Source: Treponema sp. (GTDB taxonomy: Bacteria; Spirochaetota; Spirochaetia; Treponematales; Breznakiellaceae). Taken from it: a stretch of 8,009 bases of DNA. Shown here piece after piece: positions 1 through 5,133 of this stretch; position 1 is the stretch's first letter; each line of letters starts with the position of its first letter. The notes under the pieces were generated by a model, which did not search any database, was not told the origin of the DNA, and was given only the letters and a program-made list of their open reading frames with translations. The translations under genes were made by a program, and so were the position numbers. The DNA is taken from the NCBI GenBank assembly GCA_031279925.1, contig JAITHQ010000036.1, positions 1 through 8,009 of the forward strand. The letters are read 5' to 3'.

Positions 1-303
1 TATCCCTTTGCTTTAAGCGGCGCCTTCACGATATTTCCCCTCCTGGGCGTGAATTATAATCTGGTTCTTTTCGCGGCCCCATACAACACGCTGGGCTTCC
101 AGGCCGGCGCCGGTATTGACTATAATCTGAGCGGCAGCGTCTATCTTCGGGCCGAAGCGCTTTTTAACTTCCGTCTTGCCAATAAGAATTATACCGATAT
201 GAAAAGCAATCCTTACTTAACCGGTGTATCTACCGGCTTCGGCCTTGGCCCCCGGATCACTATCGGCGCAGGCTACAAGTTTCAATCAAATACCGCGCCC
301 TGA
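1..303 (+). CDS. Outer-membrane beta-barrel protein, 3' end only
   Basis: This reading frame is open from the first base of the window to a TGA at 301-303, so it is the last 100 codons of a gene whose start lies outside. The translation alternates short amphipathic strands with Gly/Asn turns, for example LRAEALFNFRL and GLGPRITIGAGYKF, and the last strand closes with an aromatic residue (GYKF) six residues before the stop. This alternation and the terminal aromatic strand are typical of small outer-membrane beta-barrel proteins. The phrase GIDYNLSGSVYLRAEALF resembles the penultimate strands of OmpA/OmpW-like barrels. The exact family cannot be named because the N-terminus, including any signal peptide, is missing. 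The next gene on the same strand starts about 180 bp downstream after a weak hairpin, so it is probably a separate transcription unit. Confidence 0.7.
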   Translation, partial: YPFALSGAFTIFPLLGVNYNLVLFAAPYNTLGFQAGAGIDYNLSGSVYLRAEALFNFRLANKNYTDMKSNPYLTGVSTGFGLGPRITIGAGYKFQSNTAP

Positions 304-310
304 AAGGCGG

Positions 311-321
311 GGTATTAAACC
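311..321. repeat. GGTATTAAACC motif, copy 1 of 3
   Basis: The 11-bp sequence GGTATTAAACC lies just after the stop of the barrel gene. The same 11-mer recurs at 4320-4330 on the plus strand and on the minus strand at 4267-4277, again at a gene 3' end. An 11-mer found three times in 8 kb is more than chance would usually give, but no function is evident. Confidence 0.4.
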
Positions 322-344
322 AGACTTTCGAATAAACGGTTTAA

Positions 345-386
345 AAAGCCCGGCTTATCATCAAACTGACGATGGGCCGGTACTTT
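345..386 (+). terminator. Weak hairpin after the barrel gene, possible terminator
   Basis: AAAG and CCGGC (345-354) can pair with GCCGG and CTTT (376-386) around a long loop, in which ATC and GAT can add a few pairs. The position, 40 bp after the stop codon, suits a terminator. There is no proper T-tract, only TACTTTGTT, and the loop is long, so this is tentative. Confidence 0.3.
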
Positions 387-393
387 GTTAATA

Positions 394-429
394 GAAGCAG
401 CTTTAAAACTAACGTTTTGAAACAGGCTC
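394..429. repeat. 36-bp hairpin repeat, diverged copy (AATA-flanked)
   Basis: The left arm is GAAGCAGCTTTAAAAC (394-409), the loop TAAC (410-413) and the right arm GTTTTGAAACAGGCTC (414-429). The right arm matches the right arm of the hairpin at 5059-5094 at 14 of 16 positions, and the whole unit has the same 36-bp length and the same AAAAC-N4-GTTTT core. It is bordered by AATA on both sides (390-393 and 430-433), as a 4-bp target-site duplication would be. The outer stem is decayed. It lies in the leader region of the MBL/GH3/SGNH operon. Confidence 0.5.
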
Positions 430-484
430 AATAAAAAATAATACTTTTCTATATATTTTGATAATGTCCGGCCTGGAACCGGTT

Positions 485-1318
485 ATGGTGAAACTGATGA
501 CGTATTACAAGGTACAGAAAATACTGCCGGACACCTGGTATATCAGCGAAGTTCTGGGCGCCGGCGAGTATCTGCTTGCAGGCGGCGAAAAGGCCCTGCT
601 TATTGATACCGGCTACGGTTTTGTCAATCTGCGTCCGGTACTTGCAAGAATAACCAAAAAAGAAATTGAAGTTGTAAACAGCCACGGCCATGTGGATCAC
701 ACCGGGGGAAACGATCAATTTGAAAAAATCCGGATCGATAAAAACGATTTTCCCATGTTAAAAAAAGAATGGAAAAAATCGCAGCTTGATCTTCTGATAC
801 ATTACGGAAAGCGCATTAATCCGGTTTTGAATCTGCTCCTTTTGTATTTCCGGTTTCAACGCTTCAGAAAATACAATACCAGGGTAGAAGCGCTGCCGGA
901 AGACATGGTTTTTGATTTGGGCGGAAGGCAAATAGCGGTGATGAAGATTCCGGGCCATTCCCCGGGGAGTGTAATTTTTTTGGATGCCTTTACAAAAACT
1001 ATTTTTGCGGGGGATGCGCTTAATCCCAATATGTTTTTATTTTTAGATGAACGCCTGAAACTTGGAGAGTACGCGGACAACATTGAAAACATCGTTTCCC
1101 TTAAGGGATTTAACGCCATTCAGGTTTCCCATCAAGTCCAGGCTCTTCCCTTTTCCTTTGTAAAGTGGTATGCGGATTTTCTTCGCCGGGTTGATTTAGA
1201 CAAAAGTGAGCTGACCGGTATTCCAAACGGCAGCCGCCCTGTTTATCAATATGCGGAAAAATGTGAAATCCTTAACGGCAATAAAGCCGCGGTATGTTTT
1301 GCGGCGGATAATTTATAG
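485..1318 (+). CDS. MBL-fold metallo-hydrolase
   Basis: This is a metallo-beta-lactamase-superfamily hydrolase of 277 residues from the ATG at 485, predicted soluble and cytoplasmic. Numbered from that ATG, the metal-binding set is complete: HGHVDH with His67, His69, Asp71 and His72, then GHSPGS with His158, FAGDAL with Asp177 and VSHQV with His216. This is the glyoxalase II-like two-metal pattern. The superfamily hydrolyses many esters and thioesters, and nothing here fixes the substrate. Between the second and third metal motifs is a Lys/Arg-rich helical stretch (KKEWKKSQ to FRFQRFRKYN) that may form a substrate lid. The start is uncertain. ATG 485 has GGAA six bases upstream and ATG 497 has a GGTGAA-like sequence, whereas ATG 464 and TTG 458 have no ribosome-binding site. 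The stop is followed at once by the ribosome-binding site of the GH3 gene, so it is the first gene of the operon. Confidence 0.85.
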   Translation: MVKLMTYYKVQKILPDTWYISEVLGAGEYLLAGGEKALLIDTGYGFVNLRPVLARITKKEIEVVNSHGHVDHTGGNDQFEKIRIDKNDFPMLKKEWKKSQLDLLIHYGKRINPVLNLLLLYFRFQRFRKYNTRVEALPEDMVFDLGGRQIAVMKIPGHSPGSVIFLDAFTKTIFAGDALNPNMFLFLDERLKLGEYADNIENIVSLKGFNAIQVSHQVQALPFSFVKWYADFLRRVDLDKSELTGIPNGSRPVYQYAEKCEILNGNKAAVCFAADNL

Positions 1319-1327
1319 GAGGCAGTA

Positions 1328-3580
1328 ATGAACGAGTACAAGAAACAGGCTGAAGCATTAGTGGGGAAAATGACTCTTGAAGAAAAAGCGGAACTGGTTT
1401 CCGGCTTTGGCATGTGGGAAACAAAGGGCTGTGAACGCCTGGGACTTACAAAAGTTGATATGTCTGACGGCCCAAACGGCATCCGCAAGCAGCTTGATTA
1501 TTATGATATTGCGGAGGATAAATCGGTACAAGCAGTATGCTTTCCCACCGGCTCCTGTACGGCCTGTTCCTGGGATATTGAACTAATGAAGGAACTGGGG
1601 GTGGTTCTGGGAAAAATTGCGAAAAAACATAGCCTTTCGCTGCTCCTGGGCCCGGCCATCAATATGAAACGTTCGCCCCTCTGCGGACGTAATTTTGAAT
1701 ATCTTTCCGAAGATCCCTATGCCGCCGGGGAAATGGGGGCCGCCTATATAAAGGGGCTGCAAAGTACCGGCGTTTCAGCGGCGGTTAAGCATTTTGCCGC
1801 GAACAATCAGGAAACACGCCGCTTTAGCGTGGATGCGGTTGTGGAAGAACGGGCTCTGCGGGAAATATATCTGCCTGCCTTTGAAAAAGCGGTTAAGGAA
1901 GCAAAGGCCGATGTGGTAATGAGCGCATACAACAGCCTGAACGGAGAACCCTGCACGGCAAATAAAAATCTGCTGGGAACGATTCTCCGGGACGAATGGG
2001 GTTTTGAAGGCATGGTAGTCTCTGACTGGGGGGCCGTTACAGACGATACAGCCGCCGTAAAAGCCGGGAACGATCTTAAGATGCCGGGTTTCCCCAAAGA
2101 CGCCGCGGGGATAGCCGCCGCTGTAAAAGAAGGCTCGCTTTCTGAACAAGATTTGAACAGCGCTGCGGCGAATGTCGCCGCGTTTATGCTGCGGCACAGT
2201 AATCAAAACGAAGCAAGCGGCGGCGCGGAGGATGACGAAACCTATCATGCATTTGCCCGGAAAGTTGCGCGGGAAAGTATGGTATTGCTTAAAAACGACG
2301 GCCTGCTCCCCCTTTCAAAAGGAAAGAAAATTCTGATAGCGGGAGAATTCGCGGTCTGTCCTCATTATCAGGGCGGGGGCAGTTCCCATGTCAATGCCTG
2401 CCGGGTAGACAGCGCCGTCGACTGTTTTGCTGAAAGCGGATGGGACTTTCGCTATGTAAAAAATTTAGACGACAAGGCCGCCCTTGCAGCCGAGGCAAAC
2501 CATGCGGATATTATTCTTGTTTTTGCCGGAACTCCGGAATCCGATGAGTCCGAAGGCTTTGACAGGGTTTCCATTGATTTGCCGGAAAATCAAAATGAAG
2601 CGATTAAGCTGCTGGCGGATACAGGCCGGCCAGTGGCGGTCATTTTGTTTGAAGGCAGCGCGGTTGCCATGCCCTGGAAAGACAGGGTATCGGCAATTTT
2701 GGCGGCCTTTCTTCCCGGAGAGGCAGGGGCGGCTGCGGCGGTAGACATAATTACCGGCGCGCAAAATCCCTGTGGTAAACTGGCCGAAACCTTTCCCCAA
2801 AAACTTTCCGACACACCGGCGCATCTGTATTTCCCCGGAGACCGGGATGTTTCTATATATGGCGAAGGAATCTTTATCGGCTACCGTTACTACGAGAAGA
2901 AAGCAATTGAGCCTCTTTTTCCCTTTGGCCACGGACTTTCATATACGGATTTTGCATACGGAGGACTCAGGATAAATGGCCGTGACGCGGCGGAACCCCT
3001 GCAAATTCGGGACGATGAAACAATTACCGTACAATTAACCGTTAAAAATACAGGCGGCCTTGCGGGAAAAGAGACAGTCCAGCTTTACGTCGCATGCAAA
3101 AATCCAGAAAAGAAACGCCCCGTTAAGGAACTGAAAGGTTTTGTAAAGCTGGAACTTGCGCCGGGGGAAGAAAAAGAAATTACCTTTAATCTGGATTACC
3201 GGTCATTTGCCTATTACGATACGGAAATCCACGACTGGTATGCCCCCGGCGGAATCTATGCAATTCTGGCCGGAGCATCCTCCGCAGACATCCGCTCAAA
3301 GGCCCTTGTCAGCCTTCAGGCGGCCAAACCTTTCAAAAGGAAATTTACCAGAAATACCCTTATGGAGGACATTCTTAAAACAGAGCAGGGAAGGAATATG
3401 CTTATGCCCCTGGTCGATGAGGTAAATGCCGGGACTGGAGAAGATAAAAAATCCGATGGGGCGTACATGAAAATGATATTTGCCATGCCGGTAAAAGCCC
3501 TGTCAATCGTGGGAGTGCCCCTTGAAAAAATTGACGCTCTAACCACTGCGCTCAATGCCGTTGAATCGGAGGAGCAATGA
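1328..3580 (+). CDS. Glycoside hydrolase family 3, beta-glucosidase type
   Basis: This 750-residue enzyme should remove beta-linked sugars, most likely glucose, from the non-reducing ends of oligosaccharides or glycosides. The N-terminal barrel (about 15-290) has SDGPNG (46-51), RNFEYLSEDP (121-130), KHFAANNQE (154-162), SAYNSLNGEP (199-208) and VVSDWGAV (230-237), with Asp233 as expected nucleophile. The second domain (about 315-545) has LLKNDGLLPL and ESEGFDR (407-413), where the acid/base glutamate is expected, and ends in the GHGLSYTDF signature. A fibronectin type III-like domain (about 560-655) follows, then an extra tail of roughly 95 residues. No PA14 insert and no signal peptide are visible, so it probably acts in the cytoplasm on imported substrate. 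A strong AGGAGG lies five bases before the ATG. Beta-xylosidase or another exo-specificity cannot be excluded. AGNDLKMPG (246-254) departs from the usual AGLDLEMP. Confidence 0.93.
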   Translation: MNEYKKQAEALVGKMTLEEKAELVSGFGMWETKGCERLGLTKVDMSDGPNGIRKQLDYYDIAEDKSVQAVCFPTGSCTACSWDIELMKELGVVLGKIAKKHSLSLLLGPAINMKRSPLCGRNFEYLSEDPYAAGEMGAAYIKGLQSTGVSAAVKHFAANNQETRRFSVDAVVEERALREIYLPAFEKAVKEAKADVVMSAYNSLNGEPCTANKNLLGTILRDEWGFEGMVVSDWGAVTDDTAAVKAGNDLKMPGFPKDAAGIAAAVKEGSLSEQDLNSAAANVAAFMLRHSNQNEASGGAEDDETYHAFARKVARESMVLLKNDGLLPLSKGKKILIAGEFAVCPHYQGGGSSHVNACRVDSAVDCFAESGWDFRYVKNLDDKAALAAEANHADIILVFAGTPESDESEGFDRVSIDLPENQNEAIKLLADTGRPVAVILFEGSAVAMPWKDRVSAILAAFLPGEAGAAAAVDIITGAQNPCGKLAETFPQKLSDTPAHLYFPGDRDVSIYGEGIFIGYRYYEKKAIEPLFPFGHGLSYTDFAYGGLRINGRDAAEPLQIRDDETITVQLTVKNTGGLAGKETVQLYVACKNPEKKRPVKELKGFVKLELAPGEEKEITFNLDYRSFAYYDTEIHDWYAPGGIYAILAGASSADIRSKALVSLQAAKPFKRKFTRNTLMEDILKTEQGRNMLMPLVDEVNAGTGEDKKSDGAYMKMIFAMPVKALSIVGVPLEKIDALTTALNAVESEEQ

Positions 3581-4284
3581 AAAAAAGGATGAAAATTTTT
3601 CTGACCGTCTTAATCTCCATTGCCTGTTTTTTTATGATTCTGCTGCCGTGCCTGGGCTGGTTTTTCTTTGGAGGGCCTTTCAGGGATCTCAGCATAACCC
3701 GTATCCGGCGGCAGTATAGAAACAGACCGCCGGGTGAAATTATTTTTTACGGCGCTTCCAACTTTACTTTTTGGAGAACGCTTGAAAAAGACATGGCCCC
3801 TTACGCGGTTCAAAATCATGGATTCGGCGGTTCTACAGACAACGATTTGATGAAATATGCGGAAAAGGCGCTGTATGACTTTGAGCCTAAAGTTGTTGTC
3901 TTTCAAAGCGGTTCCAATGATTTTGTTATAGGCATGTCACCGGACGAAATAATGGCCAACAAGGATAAAATGTTCTCCCTGTTTCGGGAGCGGCTCCCCA
4001 ACGCCACTTTCATTGTATTATCAATGCTGCCGCTGCCGGGGCGAAGCATATACTGGCCTGACAGTAAACAAGTTAATGCCTTTCTTGCTGAATATTGCGC
4101 GGCCCACACCATGATGATTTTTGTCGATGCCAGTGAAGCCATGATGACCGCCGGCGGCGATTTCCGTCCGGAACTTTATACCGGCGACGGTATTCATCTT
4201 AACCCCTACGGCCGCAACGTTTGGGGCCCCTTAATCAAAACGGTTTTTGACGGCATGGCGCTCAGGGGTTTAATACCTTTTTAA
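3577..4284 (+). CDS. Membrane-anchored SGNH/GDSL-type hydrolase
   Basis: This 235-residue protein has all four SGNH blocks. Ser61 lies in FYGASN (block I, with Ala-Ser replacing the Asp-Ser of GDS), Gly84 in FGGST, Asn114 in SGSNDF, and the Asp204-x-x-His207 pair in DGIHLNPYG. The family holds carbohydrate esterases, lysophospholipases and thioesterases. The GASN, FGGST and GSNDF spacing resembles the GDSL-type branch often written GSSS...GFGGST...GxND. Residues 6-32 are strongly hydrophobic after a Lys/Arg start. The lack of a good cleavage site or lipobox (LLPC has Pro before Cys) suggests an uncleaved anchor, with the catalytic domain outside the inner membrane. It overlaps the GH3 stop by 4 bp (ATGA) and has GGAGGAG upstream of its ATG, so it is translationally coupled to GH3. 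Removal of acyl groups from glycans before glucosidase action is a reasonable guess but is not shown. Confidence 0.85.
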   Translation: MKKRMKIFLTVLISIACFFMILLPCLGWFFFGGPFRDLSITRIRRQYRNRPPGEIIFYGASNFTFWRTLEKDMAPYAVQNHGFGGSTDNDLMKYAEKALYDFEPKVVVFQSGSNDFVIGMSPDEIMANKDKMFSLFRERLPNATFIVLSMLPLPGRSIYWPDSKQVNAFLAEYCAAHTMMIFVDASEAMMTAGGDFRPELYTGDGIHLNPYGRNVWGPLIKTVFDGMALRGLIPF

Positions 4285-4333
4285 CCACCCTAAAGATCCC
4301 CCGCGCAAGCGGGTTCCTGGGTATTAAACCCCT
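4264..4333. repeat. 14-bp inverted repeat with inner GCAA hairpin between convergent genes
   Basis: AGGGGTTTAATACC (4264-4277) and GGTATTAAACCCCT (4320-4333) are perfect reverse complements. The left arm overlaps the last codons of the SGNH gene. Between the arms is a second stem, CCCGC (4300-4304) and GCGGG (4309-4313), closed by a GCAA tetraloop. The position between a plus-strand and a minus-strand gene end suggests a shared stop for transcription, but neither side has a good T-tract. It could instead be an RNA stabiliser or a cruciform-forming site. Both arms contain the GGTATTAAACC motif also seen at 311-321. Confidence 0.5.
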
Positions 4334-4434
4334 TCGGCACGGATAAACTTCCTTTCGAACGAGCCTCCGTCCAGACTAATGCAAGGTTTACGATACCGCA
4401 TCGGGGCAAGCGCGGACCAAAGGCCCGCAAAGGC
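4334..4434. other. Intergenic remainder between convergent genes
   Basis: This stretch lies downstream of both the SGNH gene and the higA-like gene. No reading frame, strong hairpin or recognisable signal was found in it. Confidence 0.3.
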
Positions 4435-4827
4435 TCATTGTACTTGCTTGCCCTTGACAGCCTTTGCTGCAGCTTTGGAAGCGGTTTTTTTTACCGGTTT
4501 CCGTGCGGCAGGGGCTTTTTCATCAAGGGCCGTTTTTTTTGCCACGGGAATTTTTTTCAAGATAGCATTCAGCTCGGCGTCTTTGGCGGCCACCGACATA
4601 TCGTAAGTATTCTGGAGGTTCAGCCAGTATTCGGGCTTCATGTTGAAATATTTGGCAAGGCGCAGGGCCGCCTTGACGGATATTTTCAGCCTGTCAAGGG
4701 TCATAAGCCTGATGCTCGCCTGGCTTAACTGTATTCCTTTTGCCAGGCTGGTTGGATTCAGGTGATACTCACGTAGGAATAGTTTAAGAGTTGTTCCGGG
4801 TGATTGTACGGGTTTTGTTTTTGGCAT
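4435..4827 (-). CDS. higA: HigA-type XRE antitoxin/repressor with Lys/Ala-rich tail
   Basis: The 130-residue product has a HigA-like core at about residues 9-78. NPTSLAKGIQLSQASIRLMT (24-43) aligns with the helix-turn-helix, and ALRLAKYFNMKPEYWLNLQN (54-73) is the family signature found in HigA antidotes of HigBA toxin-antitoxin modules. Such proteins bind their own promoter and neutralise a HigB mRNA interferase. No HigB-size gene lies on either side, so this is an orphan or a stand-alone regulator. Residues 91-130 form a tail with 12 Lys and 10 Ala in 40 positions, resembling histone H1-like tails and likely to bind nucleic acid non-specifically. The tail coding holds two runs of eight A and one of seven (4485-4492, 4533-4540, 4551-4557 on the complementary strand). 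The start is well set: AAGGAG is seven bases before the ATG. The symbol reflects family likeness, not a proven toxin-antitoxin function. Confidence 0.8.
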   Translation of the reverse strand: MPKTKPVQSPGTTLKLFLREYHLNPTSLAKGIQLSQASIRLMTLDRLKISVKAALRLAKYFNMKPEYWLNLQNTYDMSVAAKDAELNAILKKIPVAKKTALDEKAPAARKPVKKTASKAAAKAVKGKQVQ

Positions 4828-4850
4828 TTGATAGCTCCTTAAGCAAAAAA

Positions 4851-4866
4851 TTTTATCATTATAAAA
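4851..4866. promoter_or_regulatory. Possible operator at the higA-like promoter
   Basis: TTTTAT (4851-4856) and ATAAAA (4861-4866) form a perfect 6-bp inverted repeat with a 4-bp spacer. It covers the -10 box and the expected start of the proximal higA promoter, where an autorepressing HigA-type protein would bind. The AT-rich composition makes chance palindromes likely. Confidence 0.25.
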
Positions 4867-4886
4867 CTATTCCAAACCATTTTGAA
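4858..4886 (-). promoter_or_regulatory. Proximal candidate promoter of the higA-like gene
   Basis: On the minus strand, TTCAAA (4886-4881) and a perfect TATAAT (4863-4858) are separated by 17 bp. Transcription would begin near 4851, giving a leader of about 24 nt that includes the AAGGAG ribosome-binding site. Confidence 0.5.
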
Positions 4887-4910
4887 ACAGTCTTATATTT
4901 TAATTATAAT
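4882..4910 (+). promoter_or_regulatory. Opposed plus-strand promoter with no gene downstream
   Basis: TTGAAA (4882-4887) and TATAAT (4905-4910) are separated by 17 bp, close to the sigma-70 consensus. The start would be near 4917, pointing away from the higA-like gene toward the 5059-5094 hairpin. No plus-strand gene follows, so it would make either a short noncoding RNA or an antisense RNA to the TPR gene. It overlaps both minus-strand promoters. Confidence 0.4.
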
Positions 4911-4931
4911 TAGCATAACATATTTTGTCCA
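4903..4931 (-). promoter_or_regulatory. Distal candidate promoter of the higA-like gene
   Basis: On the minus strand, TGGACA (4931-4926) matches TTGACA at five of six positions and is followed after 17 bp by a perfect TATAAT (4908-4903). The -10 lies in a 12-bp perfect palindrome, TAATTATAATTA (4901-4912). The start would be near 4896, giving a leader of about 70 nt. Confidence 0.5.
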
Positions 4932-5044
4932 GTAAATGGTTTACAAAAAAGCAATTCAACAAACAGGACCGTTCATTATTGGGAATAATACGAAACTAAT
5001 TAAAAAACTGCTATGAAAGCGCTGAATAAGTCTCGATTAATTAA
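4932..5044. other. AT-rich intergenic stretch with no gene found
   Basis: This is part of the 306-bp gap between the higA-like gene and the TPR gene. It holds a small inverted repeat, ATTATT and AATAAT around GGG (4975-4989), and only very short frames without ribosome-binding sites. No HigB toxin gene is present. Confidence 0.4.
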
Positions 5045-5045
5045 T

Positions 5046-5119
5046 GTCTGTCTATAATGAGGCTGTTGCAAAACTGAAGTTTTGCAACAGCCTCTAATGT
5101 GTCTACATTATAGACAGGC
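5046..5119. repeat. Palindrome interrupted by a 36-bp hairpin
   Basis: TGTCTATAAT (5049-5058) lies left of the 5059-5094 hairpin, and TAATGTGTCT followed by ACATTATAGACA (5095-5116) lies right of it. If the hairpin and one TAAT are removed, the flanks join into TGTCTATAATGT, a GTCT loop and ACATTATAGACA, a perfect 12-bp stem. C5048-G5117, T5047-G5118 and G5046-C5119 extend it. The original palindrome lay just downstream of the TPR gene stop. It could have been a transcript-end hairpin or a protein-binding site. Confidence 0.65.
5059..5094. repeat. 36-bp perfect hairpin, probable inserted element (TAAT-flanked)
   Basis: GAGGCTGTTGCAAAAC (5059-5074) and GTTTTGCAACAGCCTC (5079-5094) are perfect 16-bp reverse complements around the loop TGAA. 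TAAT stands on both sides (5055-5058 and 5095-5098) as a target-site duplication would. The arms look like insertion-sequence terminal inverted repeats placed back to back with nothing between them, so this may be the smallest internal-deletion product of an element or a REP-like unit. Related hairpins are at 394-429 and 6613-6642. Confidence 0.65.
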
Positions 5120-5133
5120 TTCCTTAAACTTCA

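Noticed and set aside
458..484. TTG 458 or ATG 464 as start of the MBL gene
   Set aside because: Neither has a ribosome-binding site, and the added residues precede the usual start of the fold. They remain possible but are less likely than 485 or 497.
1775..2248. Long minus-strand reading frame (157 codons) inside the GH3 gene
   Set aside because: It lies wholly opposite a strongly supported gene, has no family likeness and is rich in residues expected from reversed codons.
2465..2932. Minus-strand frame of 155 codons in the GH3 C-terminal domain
   Set aside because: It is a shadow of the coding strand with no domain signature.
3577..3660. Lipoprotein signal in the SGNH hydrolase (Cys25)
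   Set aside because: The residues before Cys are LLP, which does not fit a lipobox, so an uncleaved membrane anchor is preferred.
4438..4728. Plus-strand frame opposite the higA-like gene
   Set aside because: The higA frame has a ribosome-binding site, promoters and a family signature; this one has none.
4828..5133. HigB toxin gene next to the higA-like gene
   Set aside because: I searched by eye on both strands: only very short frames without ribosome-binding sites are present.
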